Positions 1 to 12,010 of a stretch of DNA of 64,000 nucleotides are shown piece after piece (within the stretch, counting starts at the first letter, position 1; every line of letters starts with the position of its first letter). The DNA is from Lactuca virosa (taxonomy: Eukaryota > Streptophyta > Magnoliopsida > Asterales > Asteraceae). The stretch is from positions 225,679,143 to 225,743,142 of the forward strand of contig CAKMRJ010005745.1 in NCBI GenBank assembly GCA_928212115.1, in the 5' to 3' direction. Under the pieces are notes generated by a model that searched no databases, was not told the DNA's origin, and saw only the letters and a program-made list of their open reading frames with translations. The position numbers and the translations under genes were made by a program.

Positions 1-193
1 ATAATTATGCAAACTATTGTGAGAAAGTTCTTGTTTCTCATCGTTATATACATGAGTTCTTAGGAAACTTAAAAAACTTTATTGTTTTTACAATTATGGC
101 ACATCCACGTAAATAAGCTTTTATGCCTTTAAAATCTTTGGTGCTTCTAAAATTAATAAAAAAAAACCAAAGATAAGGACAATAAATAGAAGA
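1..193. other. AT-rich DNA, no feature recognised
   Basis: No reading frame, repeat or motif that I can support was seen here. It is AT-rich plant-type intergenic DNA flanking the MITE that starts at 194. Confidence 0.5.
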
Positions 194-463
194 GAAATTA
201 AATTGCCTCCTACCTTTTATGCCTACAAATATTCCTATCCATTAATATTATGACACGTGTCACTATTCTATATTTACTTAACTATCTCATTCAGAGTATA
301 TTAGGAATATATCAAAAAAATTAAATTGAATGGTGGAATGATGACACAGTATATTAGGAATATATCAAAAAAATTAAATTGAATGGTGGAATGATGACAC
401 GTGTCATAATGTTAGTGGGTAGGAATATTTGTAGGTATAAAAGGTAGGAGACAATTTAATTTC
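194..463. mobile_element. MITE with ~68-bp terminal inverted repeats
   Basis: The first ~70 bases (194-263) and the last ~70 bases (394-463) are reverse complements with only a few mismatches, giving a 270-bp fold-back element without coding capacity. Each arm carries the palindrome TGACACGTGTCA, which contains a G-box/ABRE core (CACGTG). The interior is mostly a perfect tandem duplication. I could not settle a target-site duplication, so the superfamily is open. Confidence 0.75.
295..400. repeat. Perfect 53-bp tandem duplication inside the MITE
   Basis: Copy 1 is 295-347 and copy 2 is 348-400; the 53 bases are identical. The duplication makes up most of the internal part of the MITE. Perfect identity implies a recent event or homogenisation. 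Confidence 0.9.
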
Positions 464-930
464 TGTAAATAGAATTATAGGCTTATAGCAGTAATATGCC
501 AATTGGGCAAAGGGAATGAAATGATCAGGAGGAACAGGCGCTAGGAAGCACATGGCGACAATCAACATTGATAGCAATCACCAATTTGAAGTCTTTTAAC
601 AAAACAACTGAATCGTGGAATTAGCTTATATACTCCGGTATTTTCTTAGTTTTCAAGTTAATATGTGAATAAAAACAACGAAACCCCAAAAATTTGGATC
701 GTAAAATACAGTGAAAAAGAAAGGAGAATGAGAATTTTACCCTATAGAATCTGTGTGTGCTATACTGCTATCAATTAATAAAAGTCGATTGCGTTGAGCG
801 ATTGGATTTTCTATTTTATGATAGTCGACAAACTGTTGCTTAGAAGTTTCACTGATTTTCTCGATGCGTTTGACGATTTACATACCGCTTTTCCTAATTT
901 TCCTCTATTTTTCCTAGTTTTCCTTATTTA
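464..930. other. Non-coding stretch, nothing recognised
   Basis: AT-rich sequence with no long frame and no family I recognise. It ends at the sharp start of the inverted-repeat arm at 931. Confidence 0.4.
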
Positions 931-1003
931 TCTAATGAATAATTACTAAAAGAATTTGTTATACGGATTTAATGAATTACCATACATATACATATGAATT
1001 TAA

Positions 1004-1007
<4 letters not shown>
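931..1007 (+). repeat. Left arm of a 22-kb inverted repeat pair
   Basis: These 77 bases match the reverse complement of 22938-23017 with essentially one mismatch (ACGG versus ACGA around 964). Both arms run inward into (TA)n tracts. The simplest reading is that the two arms and the TA tract were once a small palindromic MITE with a TA-rich loop, later split by serial insertions. Alternatively they are terminal repeats of something larger. Confidence 0.75.

Positions 1008-1060
<53 letters not shown>
1008..1060. repeat. (TA)n microsatellite at Helitron 1 3' junction
   Basis: A pure TA tract that ends exactly where the Helitron 3' terminus begins on the minus strand. Frames across it give only IYIY peptides and are not genes. 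Confidence 0.9.
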
Positions 1061-1062
<2 letters not shown>

Positions 1063-1095
1063 GCAGTTACCCGCGCAAAGCGGCGGCGGCGAATA
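1061..1095 (-). other. Helitron 1 3' terminus with subterminal hairpin
   Basis: On the minus strand the GC-rich segment folds as CCGC-TTTGC-GCGG, followed by a short spacer and CTACTAT at the TA tract. Helitrons typically end in a short GC hairpin and CTRR. The same arrangement with an intact CTAG is at 14988-15020, which supports this boundary. The last base appears mutated. Confidence 0.7.
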
Positions 1096-1321
1096 GTTTT
1101 TTTCGACAATATATTTCTTTTACAAAAATGTTATGTTCCAAAAGAAAGTACATGTCAAAGACAACTGAATACAACTTTGACGCTATAATTGAAACGATAC
1201 ATCAAATAACCGATAAAATAAACGGTTCAAGCCGACACAAAATATAAATCGTGTAAGTCGTGCAAACAAAAATAATAGAATTGTGTCAGAATACATCAAA
1301 TATGGAAATGTCCAAAACCAC

Positions 1322-3214
1322 ATAACTGCTAATACATCATTAATCTTGAAACACTTCTTTATATACCACGTTTGTTGTATAGACTCCATCACCTTTGGAA
1401 TTTTCTTTAGGCTTCACTAACAATTTTGTATTGCCACGTGATACCCCTCTGGACAATGCAACATAAAGTTGGCCATGCGAGAATACCAAGTCTGGAAGAT
1501 AAATACCCACATTCAGAATTGTTTGTCCCTGAGCTTTATTTTATTGATTGTCATCGCAAAGCATAATCGAATAGGAAATTGTTTCCTCTTCAGCTTGAAT
1601 GAGAACAAGTCATCATCAGACGAAGATAGTGGAAGCTTTGGCAAAAATATCCTCTTGCCAGCATGTTGACCAACAACTATTTCTGCATTAATGACATTTT
1701 TCTGAAAGCTTTTGCATATCAATCGAGTGTCATTACACAATCCATTTGCTGGGTCAATATTCCGTAACAGTATGATCGGGCATCCAACTTTCACCCGAAT
1801 ATAATGAGGGGGTAAACCACTAACAGTGAGCGAGTTCAAGAATTCCAGCGGATAGAATCCATTTTTATCATCTATGGCTTCATCGATACTATAGTAAATT
1901 CTCTCTTCTCCATGGAATCGATCGATCAAGTAATCATTAGTCTCATCGACACTATCATTTTTTGTGGATAATATTGCCCGCGAGATGATATATTCTGATT
2001 CAGACATATTAAATTCCAATGAGGGAAATACTGCATCAATTAAAGCATCCAATGATTTTTTTTATCAGTGTATATGGAATGACCATATCATCAGGGATGC
2101 GGATAACGCTTCCGTCCACTGTTTCTTCAAATCCATCACCGGCCCGTAATAGAAAGTTCGAGAACTAAGGATCAGTTAGTGCTCTCATATTTATTGTTAA
2201 CCGCGACTTTATAATCGAAGGCCAAAGAGGTGACATTCGTAGGCTGGAGTCTACAATTTGTGCACGTGTTCCACGTCTTACAACTCGAAAAACTTGTCTG
2301 AAATCGCCTCCCATAACCATTATCGATCTTTCCACCAAAAGGGAGCGCCACTCCAGTGATATCTTGCATTGTCCGATCAACCGCCTCCACCGCCTGTCGC
2401 TTTATCATCGATGCTTCATCCCATATGATTATTTTTGCAAGCCGAAGTAGTTCAGCGGTACCGCTTTGTCTTTAGATGTTGCAGAATGAGTTATTCTTAG
2501 GATTTAGAGGAATTTTTAATCACGAGTGAGCTATCCTCCCCCATGCATGTTATTAGCTGCAACACCCGATGAAGCTGTAGTGAGTGCAATATGACCAAGT
2601 TTGCGGATATTAGCAAGTAAAGCTTTGTACAGATTTGTTTTCCCCGTTCCACCAGGACCATCTATGAAGAACACTCCTGGACAATCAGTGCACACATGCT
2701 TCATGATCTCGTTATACGCATATTTTTGTTCAGGATTCAGAAAATCTTGTGCATGCAAATGGTCAAGTTCCACAACTATAGAGCACTCTTCTTGTACCTC
2801 GCGAAAAACTCCCGATTGTAAATTCAAGTCTGTATTTATAGCGGGAAGATCAAAATTTTCAAGCTTGTTACTCATAGATTGTAGGAATATGTTGATATCT
2901 GTGAGGACCATATTCTGCACTTGTTCAACATTGTCGTATTGTCGCCTATAATCTTCTGAGAGAGCATTGTAGTGGGAATTCCACAACTTTCGAACAATAC
3001 TTGGATCACAAAAAACCAATATCGTTGCAAACAGCCTTCTGAGAGAACTGGGAAATTGAAACAGGGAGGCCTCTGCAAGACATTCCGATAAACTATCATC
3101 GGTTTCTATTAACCTTCTTTCAAGAGCCGCTTTTCGAAATGTGGGATGTCTTACGTCATTGACTGTGTATAGATCTTCAAAACATGTAGGGCCCCTAATA
3201 TGACATAATAACAC
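1322..3214 (-). pseudogene. Helitron PIF1-like helicase domain (RepHel C-terminal part)
   Basis: This is the superfamily 1 helicase part of the Helitron replicase, which unwinds DNA during rolling-circle transposition. Minus-strand frames 3214-2531, 2408-2165, 2052-1513 and a tail down to about 1322 together resemble PIF1. Walker A is GPGGTGKTNLYKALL near 2640; further down come a GGDFRQV-type motif near 2310 and an AMTINK motif near 1550. The ALSRG-type C-terminal motif lies near 1420-1460, in another frame. At least two frameshifts (near 2470 and near 1540) break the frame. It continues directly from the HUH domain upstream. Identification is firm; function is lost. Confidence 0.88.
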
Positions 3215-4578
3215 ACGTAGGTAGTATCCTCCCCTTCAGCAGGATTAGCAGAAACCAAACGACCTACCGCTGGTGCTTGTTTTCGAGGATTCCATAAACG
3301 TGATTGGGTACTCCTCGTGAAGTGTTTGGGAAAATCATTGTATAAGTACTTTCTTGCGCACAAGTTCTCTTTATTCATCTTGAAAAATGCGGTCAACATT
3401 GATCTCTTATCTTTCTCGTTCTCAACAATTGATTTCATTGTATCAACATCACTAAATCGAACCAGTTGTTGGTTCGGTAGATGCAGTTGCAAAGTGATCA
3501 CATTAGGGTGGATTTGAGAAAGAGCAAAACTAAAAATTCGCCATGTTGCTTCCGGAGCAGAGACATAACGTGCATCTTGAAAACGTTTTATCTCATTGAT
3601 AAGAACAGGCAGTGCATCTGGATCAATATGGATAACCTGCTTGTCATGACCCTTGTAAATATACTTAAAGACATATTTGACGGATGTTATACTCGAGCAA
3701 ACCTCTACATTTAGATGGCAGTTGAACATCATCAACAACTTTGGGTTATATGGAACAACCCATCTATTATCCATCATAATACCTTGTTTTTTCACCGCAA
3801 TTCCAGTATCTCTCCTTCGATAAACTGGATATGCATCCTTTCCTTGCGTCGTAGTTTCATTAAATTGTCGAGGGTATCTAAAACAACATGTTGGTGGATT
3901 ACCTTGCATGCAAGAACATTTTTCGTTTAACGTACCGCAAGGACCATGGATCATGTGTGATTTGACCAGATCGTGTAGTATCGGATACTTTGTCGGGTTC
4001 GGAATTTCAGCGCACACATACTTGTCATAATGGTCTGCATTGGTGAGCTTCCATTCAGGTGTCATTATCAATAGAAAATGGGCATGTGGCAAACCACGTT
4101 TTTGGAACTCTATTACATAAACATACGCGCCAACCTCGCCAAGGACGTGCCTCTTGAAGAGTTGTTCCTTAAGATCAAGTAACTTAGCACGAAAAACTCT
4201 TGAAACCAGATCCGTTCTATCTTGAGCTGTCAGCGAATGAAGTAACTCATTTTGGATTTCAGGCCAATTTGGATTGCACGTTATTGTAAGGAATATATCA
4301 GTTTTCCCGCCATTTTGAACTAAAGCCATAGCATCAAGAAACCGTCCTCGCATGTCACGAGGGCCTCCAATGAAACTTGCAAGCAAAACAACACGTCGCC
4401 CAACCATACTTGGTTGATCCTCCCCGTCATTGATATAATCCACAACACCTTGGTATAACTCCGCTCTTATTTTGGATTGGTTTTTTCTACAAAATTCCAA
4501 ACGCGAAGTCTCAATCTTGATGTAGATATCTACCACAAGTTGTTGGAACAATCTTCCTCCTAACATAATTAAGTTCAA
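3151..4578 (-). CDS. Helitron Rep (HUH endonuclease) domain, 475-aa open segment
   Basis: This is the rolling-circle initiator part of RepHel, which nicks and joins element ends. The 475-residue open frame shows the HUH signature in GLPHAHFLL (about residue 160) and the two-tyrosine motif in KYVFKYIYKGHDK (about residue 295). These are the hallmark residues of the Y2 transposases of Helitrons. A Helitron-like N domain (FLTITCNPNWPEI) precedes HUH. The frame runs into the helicase region. The catalytic motifs look intact, but the flanking parts of the gene are frame-disrupted, so the whole protein is probably not made. The listed start is just the first Met in the open frame; the true protein begins further upstream. 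Confidence 0.9.
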   Translation of the reverse strand: MNLIMLGGRLFQQLVVDIYIKIETSRLEFCRKNQSKIRAELYQGVVDYINDGEDQPSMVGRRVVLLASFIGGPRDMRGRFLDAMALVQNGGKTDIFLTITCNPNWPEIQNELLHSLTAQDRTDLVSRVFRAKLLDLKEQLFKRHVLGEVGAYVYVIEFQKRGLPHAHFLLIMTPEWKLTNADHYDKYVCAEIPNPTKYPILHDLVKSHMIHGPCGTLNEKCSCMQGNPPTCCFRYPRQFNETTTQGKDAYPVYRRRDTGIAVKKQGIMMDNRWVVPYNPKLLMMFNCHLNVEVCSSITSVKYVFKYIYKGHDKQVIHIDPDALPVLINEIKRFQDARYVSAPEATWRIFSFALSQIHPNVITLQLHLPNQQLVRFSDVDTMKSIVENEKDKRSMLTAFFKMNKENLCARKYLYNDFPKHFTRSTQSRLWNPRKQAPAVGRLVSANPAEGEDTTYVCYYVILGALHVLKIYTQSMT

Positions 4579-4718
4579 GTTTTGAACGAATCTGCAACTT
4601 ATAACAGTAGTACTCCCGCATACTTACAGTTTCCTACCAGTTCTTCCATCAGTCTCTACATAATGTTGACGATGAAAAAAATTATATCAATGTACATGTT
4701 TGTTGAGCAAAAACGCTA

Positions 4719-6125
4719 TTAAAAATTATGGCTATGCGTACCTTCTAGATCTTCCTCGATAATTTCAGTATCATTAACAATCTCATTGATCGAAACTCCT
4801 TGTCTTGGTATTTTATAATGCCATCCAGGCTCACCATTTGGGAAGAATAGAGGATAAGACAATGGATCATAACATGCCCAATAAGATTGAATTGTTGATG
4901 GTTTTTCAGACCTCCCATAAACTATAATACTTCTTTTATACGCGGTTATGTTATCATTACCTTCAACCCAAATACCAGCAAGTTGTGAAAGTATATTATT
5001 GAAAAAATATGATTGAAGCTGGCATGTAAAATGCATGTGTATATTTAATACGTGAAATGTTTCATTTCATTAAAAAAAGTGTGTACATAATTAATTTCAA
5101 ACCTCATATGTGGTTGGCCGGTTGTACACTCTCTGGTCTAGTTCTATCGATGCATTTAAAGTGACTCTGTAATTGTCGAGCGGTCCTAAATCAGCAAGCC
5201 TACAAAATGTTGCAACGTATGGGTTTGTAGCAAGAACGCGAGTCAAAATTTCAACAGTTGGTTTATCAAGATTTTTCCATTGGAGTCTATGTGACATCTC
5301 AGCTTCGGAATCGTAAAAATACAATTGTAAGTACTTAGGTTCATCCTTCTTCCTTGGAACTAACTGATCGATTGTATGGTATATTCCTCCATTCACACAA
5401 AAAGTGTATACCCCAGATGTCATGCCAGCCATTGATTTATCCACATCTAAACCCATTGATTCAAATGAAAAGTTGGTGTTGTACGCACGTATATTTTTTT
5501 CTAAATAATTTGCCTAATTCGGTTTCTGCGGTGAAAAGACTGTGCAATTGGTTAGGAATAGAGGAGTCTGCCAACTTTGCCATCCCATTCATGCAACAAA
5601 AGCCAGGAGATTCAAACTGCAATCGTTTTGCTCCACAATATTTGCATATGTCATTGAACTTCACCACACGATCGTTTTTACGGATACCGGCAAAAACAAA
5701 AGCATATGGATCCTCTGGAACGCTACCATCTTGTACCGATGGAGTGGCATTACCATGGGTACAACCTTGTGGATCTTTAGACATTTGATTCAAATAAAAA
5801 ATATAAATATAAGATTAATTTAAGTACATAATAAAATTATTAAGAATGAAATAAAAATTAAGAAATAAATAAAATATAAAGAAATAAATACTAACTTGTT
5901 GATGTCGAAATTTGACTTAGCAATTCATCTCGTACTGACGGATTGACATTGCTCTCGGTTCTAGGAGACGCATTCGTAATATCCATTAAACTTCTATCTA
6001 CGGTAGACATATTAGTCAAATATGTTGTGTTTTGACTATTTCCTTCTTCGTTAGATATCCGTCTCATTTTGTTTTTCTCTTTTCGTCGTTCGTAACATGC
6101 CTTATTATATGCTTTTCTTTTTTCT
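4719..6125 (-). pseudogene. Helitron RepHel N-terminal exons
   Basis: Minus-strand pieces 6125-5896, 5793-5461, 5456-5097 and 5036-4719 resemble the N-terminal part of plant Helitron replicases. They include a basic region (KACYERRKEKNK), a cysteine-containing segment (CKYCGAKRLQFESPGFCC), LNASIELDQRVYNRPT, and WVEGNDN with PLSYPLFFPNGEPGW. The 6125 piece begins after a plausible splice acceptor (ttgcag). The others are separated by introns or frameshifts that I cannot fully resolve. They lead directly into the HUH domain. Confidence 0.75.
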
Positions 6126-7089
6126 GCAACAATTTTTTTATATGAAAAATATGTAACGATGAAATACTAATAATGATTGTACGTACGAAGCATATTTTTT
6201 GTATTTTTTGTATCAACTTGAATAACATTATTATGTTTATTTTCTTTACCATCAAACCTCATTGCAAACTGTACAACCGACAACAAAAAATAATAAATAC
6301 TTTATTTTTTCATGACAAATTCTATAAAGACTATTATTTATATATGAAATTCATTACTATATTAATTGAGCATAAATAGAATATATGATATTGAACCTTT
6401 ATTATTAAATCTATAATTGGAAATGATAAAATGTAAAATGATTGATATTCTGTTAATGACAACAACAGCTGAACACATTAGAACAACATATTTATATTCG
6501 ACACACAAATAGTATAAATGAAACTCCTTAAATAGATAGTATTGAAATTCATTTTGTTTTAAAAAAGGAAAAATTATATTGATTTGTAGGTAAAGTGAAT
6601 GTACTTTGCTAGTTATTGCAAGACATAGCCATGTACTTTGAGTTTTGAATAAAAATAAAAATAAATTACAAAAATCATAAACAAACAAGTGTCAGTTAAA
6701 AAACAAACATTGGTAGTTATTGCATTATCCAGCCAAATGGAAAGTACATTGTGTAATTGATTATTTTAGTTTTTTGGGAATTAAATGTTATTATTACAAT
6801 GATAATTGGAATTAGTATCAACCTTATTATTATGTTTATTTTCTTCTCATCAAACATCATCGCAAACTCTTCTAATGACAATATAATAATAAGTACATAT
6901 ATTTTTATAACAACATTTGGTAAAAATTGTCAAACAAAGAAAGTAAAATTTATAAACTTAAAACGTACATAAAATCCATATCACAAAATCCGCAAACAAA
7001 TAAATACCAAAAAAATTATAAAAACAAATAAAAACCTTAAATCCCGCAAACAAATAACTACCACATACGACGCACACAAATAACTACTG
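6126..7089. other. Helitron interior between RepHel and RPA1-like gene
   Basis: AT-rich non-coding sequence. It contains the first copy (about 6390-6755) of a module repeated at 11290-11500 and 12665-12975, recognisable by 'gctagttattg' and 'acaaacaagtgt'. No convincing gene. Confidence 0.6.
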
Positions 7090-7445
7090 AAAAATTAAAT
7101 ATTTTCTCTATCTCTCATTTGAATCCTATCAGATTCCGGCATTCTTGGATCTAACGTGAAATCGGTTAATGCAGTTGAAACCAAAATATTATCTGTATGG
7201 ACATGTATTATACAGTTAATAAGGTAACTGAAATAATTTATTTATAAATAATTGAAACTATATATAATGTTGCACATAGTTAACTTACAAATATTTTGGT
7301 AGACCAACTTGACCCTAGAGACATAAATTATGGATTGATTGACAATTGCAAGATACATTTGTATCATAAGGTTCATCGGTACGTGATTGAACATCAACTT
7401 TATTGTATGCCCCCTATTCATTCAAACTAAATTTTGTTAAAAAAC

Positions 7446-7483
<38 letters not shown>

Positions 7484-7693
7484 TGGTTAATACATTTAAA
7501 GAAAATACATTATATTAGCATACTATTAATATTTTTATATATCTATATCTATATATAATCTTACATCTCATTTTGGATAAATAGTTCAAATGCATAGAAT
7601 GGCTTCATTCGTCTTCCCGAAACGATTTTTCCAACGACATCTACAATGCACCAAATTTAGTATTATTTAATTTGTCGTATGAAATATATAAAA

Positions 7694-7752
<59 letters not shown>

Positions 7753-8310
7753 TATAATCAAATATAGAAAGGTACCTATCAACATTCTTCGACGGCTAAA
7801 ATCTCTTGTGAGGCTTGTGATAGAAGAACACAACGGATAAATTGGAAATGAATTGGTGATATCATTTCCCAAGAGAGTAAAAATTGTGTTACTCTTTATC
7901 AATATAGCCCACTCACCAAAGAAAATTTTATAATGTTGATATCTTGGGTGGTCTTTGTAAAAATGATCCATTCGAAAATGATTTAAGGAGATAACGCGTC
8001 CAACCAAATTCATGTTCAAAATTGACCTCAAAACCCGTGGGACAATTGCGATCATTTTGTCTCTCTGAGATATGTAATACAATAACAATATGTGAATTAT
8101 AAATAGAACATTAAACAAATAATGACATGTTCATTTTATTGTATTAATACTTACGTTGCGATCAGTCAGCCAAATAAGAAGTCTCTCATGTTCAACGTCG
8201 TCCCACACAAACAAAACTCGAACAGCTAGTATGTTCCACCATACGTGAACGTGTCGTAATACAGAAAAATCTCGAACAGTGGTATGACCATCAATTACTA
8301 AAATTTTCAT
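7090..8310 (-). CDS. RPA1-like OB-fold protein gene of the Helitron (five exons)
   Basis: Replication protein A large-subunit homologues bind single-stranded DNA and are often carried by plant Helitrons. Five exons can be read on the minus strand: 8310-8155, 8064-7776, 7640-7565, 7413-7289 and 7192 to about 7090. Most junctions are canonical GT...AG (GTAAG at 8154, CAG before 8064, TAG before 7640, CAG before 7192). Exon 1 contains HVWWNILAVRVLFVWDD. Exon 2 carries a DUF223-type stretch (FRMDHFYKDHPRYQHYKIFF). Exon 3 begins DVVGKIVSGR and exon 5 contains TDFTLDPRMPESD. Start at 8310 chosen from alignment with the paralogue at 8918. Frame integrity across all exons was not verified. Confidence 0.75.
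7446..7482. repeat. (ATA)n microsatellite
   Basis: About twelve tandem ATA units inside an intron of the RPA1-like gene. Confidence 0.85.
7697..7752. repeat. (TA)n(CA)n microsatellite
   Basis: TA tract followed by CA units inside an intron of the RPA1-like gene; the IYIYIY frame across it is an artefact. Confidence 0.85.
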
Positions 8311-8774
8311 GTCAGTATGGAATACAAATATGTATTGTTTTGTATAATTTGTTTTAACCATATAAACATTTTTATAAATTATTCTTTTTATGTAATAATA
8401 AAAAAAAATCATTTTTATTTAAAAGACTAAATTTTTTTTATGTTTATGTGAAATATTTTAAATATTCACATTACATTATTATATTTAATTTAATGTAAGA
8501 ATAAAAAAAACTTCATATAATACGTATCAAAATTGTTTTTCCCTTAATATATATATTTTAATTATTGTTTCTATACATACGTTAATTTGTGAAGGCGTGA
8601 ATATTTACCATTCATTATTATTTTATTTTTTAATAATAATATAGGGTAATGTTATAACACTCTCTTATCTTCTATCAAACCCTAAATTGCAAATTCAATT
8701 CTTACAGCCGACATTTGCTCTAAAACTCCATTACCAGTTCGTCTCAACACAGCGTCACCATCGCTCTATTAGTA

Positions 8775-8918
8775 TATGTTTATCATCCTTTTCAGCTCGA
8801 TCAAAAATTTTTCTCTTGTATCCCAAACACATAAAACTCTAACGGTCGATATGTTCCACCATTCATATCTGTGACCCAAAGCCGAAAATTCATGAACATT
8901 TGTATGATAAATATCCAT
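8775..8918 (-). pseudogene. Second, diverged RPA1-like first exon
   Basis: The minus strand reads from ATG at 8918 and gives HEFSALGHRYEWWN followed by TVRVLCVWD. It aligns with exon 1 of the gene at 8310 (RDFSVLRHVHVWWN, AVRVLFVWD). A stop follows shortly. It is a partial duplicate of the same gene, upstream of it within the Helitron. Whether it ever had downstream exons is unclear. Confidence 0.7.
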
Positions 8919-9239
8919 TTCAACTGAAAAATATCAAGTTACAAGTAAATAACAAATTTGATACTTATTTTATTTTTCAATTATTTGTTTCAAGTTATAA
9001 GTAATTATGTAAATTACACTGCCTATAAGATTAGTTATAAAGTAGTACATATAATATACTAAAAATTATAATTATAAGTTAAATATTAAATTAAGAAGTA
9101 CACGTAATATTTAAGTCATTGAACAATTATAGTTATGTCAATTAAATTGAATTTAATTTTTTGAAACTTGGGAATCGGTAAGGGCTTTTTTCAGAAAGGG
9201 GAATATGAAATGAACTGATACATTAATTAAACACAACAT

Positions 9240-10140
9240 TTTGAGTCGACGAAACTCTTAGTCTCTCTCTTGCCTCGTTTGTATAAATCAGTGATGCCAT
9301 CAGGCCGTATTTTCTCTATTACTCTAGTTTTGCCCTAAATTCATATCTGCATATCTGGTTATGCTTTCTACAAATTGAGAGATGCATTCATCGATTACAT
9401 CTCGATTGCTCTCGACCGAGGGTTTTAGGGCTTTAAGTGTCGACTTTGATTCATGATTTATTCAACTGTACTCATGAAGAAAGGGTTTCGATGGAGAATG
9501 ATTACGAGCGAGATGTCGAGGGATCAGAAGAGGATCATTGGTCGGATATTGCAAGAGGACGGTCAGATATATCTAGGTGTATGTATGTCGCCGCCTTTAT
9601 TATTTGATGGGTGTAAGAAAAGCTATGCATTTCTCTTTAATTTATCTTTCTGATTAGTATTTACACATGTTTTTCATATATTTATTCTGTTTAAATATTT
9701 GTTTTTGTAATTAGAGAATTGAACAAAACCCAAACTTATTTATGTTCTTGTGGTAACGTGAATGGGTTTATACCGATATCAGCGTGGGTTGCCGACAGAT
9801 CTCGATTTTATGATATTTCATTTCGTAGATGAAGATAGTTACATGGAGATACAACAAAGGTAACCAAATTTATGAAGTTGTTTAAATGTAAATTTATTGT
9901 TTTTTAGCTTTGTGGAATTTATGGTGATTTTGTTTTTATAAATTAAGGTTGGAATTGGAGTATGGATTATTCTATTATATAAAATCATGTTACCAATCAT
10001 ACATACATATATATTACGTACAATATGTTTGATATTTCTATTATATATGATTTTTTCAGGGAGAATCATCAACTTTGTAAGGGTAGAAACTAACTGCAAC
10101 AAACCTACGTTTACAAGTAAGTGTTATTTTCTTGGTTTCA
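9240..10140. other. Helitron interior; possible captured exon, unassigned
   Basis: A plus-strand open stretch around 9415-9650 includes an acidic reading (NDYERDVEGSEEDHWSDI) ending near a GT donor-like site at about 9577. I do not recognise the protein. It may be a captured host exon or chance. The rest is AT-rich, with no other gene seen. Confidence 0.25.
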
Positions 10141-11289
10141 AAAAGTAAATCTTAAATTTCTTAGTCAAGCAGATATGCTTAATTAACTAATAGTATAATA
10201 ACAATAATACTGCTTAATCTTTGTGTAACTACTACTTAAACTCAATAGCAATTACAAGCAATCATGCAGTTCTTCGTTGCTAATACATATTACTTTAGTA
10301 ACAGATAATCTAAAGGAAAAGAAACATACCTTTTTTTTATGCCTGTATAATAGATCGTTGTTAAGAAGCCACATTGTTTATGCATGTAGAGCGAAAAACA
10401 CAGTTAATGAATATTGTGTATACATGAGTAAGTAAAAAATATAGTTTAAGAATATGGAAGACATACGTATGAGCAGATTGTGGAAATGGTGAGGGTGTTC
10501 TCTCTTTATCTGAATTACGAAATCTGTTTGTCAATGACGGACTATAATGCATCTACGATATGGATAGTATAAATATACAATCTAATATAATCTGTTTAAA
10601 GTTTGTTATGAATAGATAAGATGCAATTTATATACATGTGCATGAATATTCAAATATTGTTTTGAAAATTCATAATCTATTTGGATATACATTATCCTTT
10701 TATCTAATAAATAATCAAAATTTCCGTATTAATTTAACAAAAAAATCAATTTTCGTTTTTGAGTTGTTTAACATTGAAATGCATGGTGCTTTCTGAAATA
10801 ACAATATTGTTTGGTAACAAATACTACTTGTAATTAACCTGAAAATATGTTATTTTCATTTTCTAATGACCTACTTACTGTTACACCAACGTCATTTATC
10901 TACAACTCAATATGAGTAGAACATCTTATCAATATTACCATTTTAGATATAACAGATGAATTTGACCGGTAAAATCTTTTTTTTTAAAGGCCATTAAAGA
11001 TAACTCTCTATTGTAGTTATGATTTAATTTGTGTAATATAGCATGGAAATAATATCATACTTTTATTTTTTTTCTGTATATAATTTACTTTTAGAAATCA
11101 CAGAATCCTACTTTCATTTTTTTTCTATTACCAAATTCTACTTTCAGTGTTTTATGCAATTAGGCGTCATCCTTTAAAAAATGTTATATAAAAAATAAAA
11201 GTTTGATTCTATAATAAGCTATCATATATCACAACATCCTACTCTAAATTCATCTTGAATAAATATGTTTCCAAACATACCTGATTATA
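10141..11289. other. AT-rich Helitron interior, no gene recognised
   Basis: The only candidate is a minus-strand exon-like run near 10455-10552 (NSDKERTPSPFPQSAHT) followed by a GT; unassigned. Confidence 0.3.
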
Positions 11290-11610
11290 AGAATTTGAAT
11301 GTACTTGGCTAGTTATTGCTTCAATTAGCAATGTACTTCGGGTTTTAGATAAAAATAAAAAATAGTTGCAAAAAACAGATAGAAACAAGTGTCAAATAAA
11401 AAAGTACATTGCTAGTTATTGCGTTATCTTACATTTATTGGATTGTCCGCCCAAATGGTTCGTACAATGTTATTTTGCATCCCTTTATTATGATATCCTA
11501 ATCATTTTTTTTATTGCAGGTGGTACTTGCCAACAAATATGATTACCCATAAATAGTTTTGCTGAGTATTAAGAGGAGATATTTCTTTAATTTGACCAAC
11601 AAATAACACA
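11290..11610. repeat. Helitron internal repeat module, copy 2
   Basis: Resembles 6590-6755 ('ggctagttattg', 'acaagtgtcaa', 'acattgctagttattgcg'), followed by a motif ('gcaggtggtacttgccaac') also seen at 13010-13110 and 13330-13430. This indicates duplicated non-coding modules. Confidence 0.6.
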
Positions 11611-11850
11611 AATAAAGATCCACAAATAAAAAGTATAGTTGTTCATTTTGGTTTAAAATTAATTCCAAACAATTTGTTATTTAATAATTTTTTTAAATAG
11701 TAAATGTCATTAAAAAAAGAACCTGTTCCATAACCATTAGAATTCTGAAAAATCAATAAAAAACGACCTAAAACTTAAACAAAAACAATCCAAAGAATGG
11801 AGAGCCTAAAATGCGACACTAAGAAGAAAACTCTAATAAATAAAATACTT

Positions 11851-12010
11851 AGGTGTCCATGACTGCATCATCTTCACCCCATAACAACATGATTTTCACT
11901 ATCTTCCTCGTCATGAAGCTGATGAAATCTGTTTCGACCTTAAATTGTTGAAGCTTTTCTTGAACAGTTTCTTGTTGTTGCTTCTTGTTATCATTGCTAA
12001 AGTTCTGCAT
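11851..12010 (-). pseudogene. Exon-like remnant, possibly RPA1 C-terminal tail
   Basis: Minus strand from ATG at 12010 stays open for 53 codons and contains QQQETVQEKLQQF and GEDDAVMDT. The 3' part (cagtcatggacacct) resembles the segment near 13650-13675, so this is a repeated coding module of the Helitron. Assignment to an RPA-type tail is a guess based on context. Confidence 0.3.

Noticed and set aside
972..1247. Frames rich in IYIYIY across TA tracts (also 14867-15085, 19269-19451, 53069-53290, 58909-59242)
   Set aside because: They are translations of (TA)n microsatellites with no other coding signal.
6173..6972. Several short frames in the Helitron interior
   Set aside because: AT-rich, low complexity, no conservation visible, partly in the repeated non-coding module.
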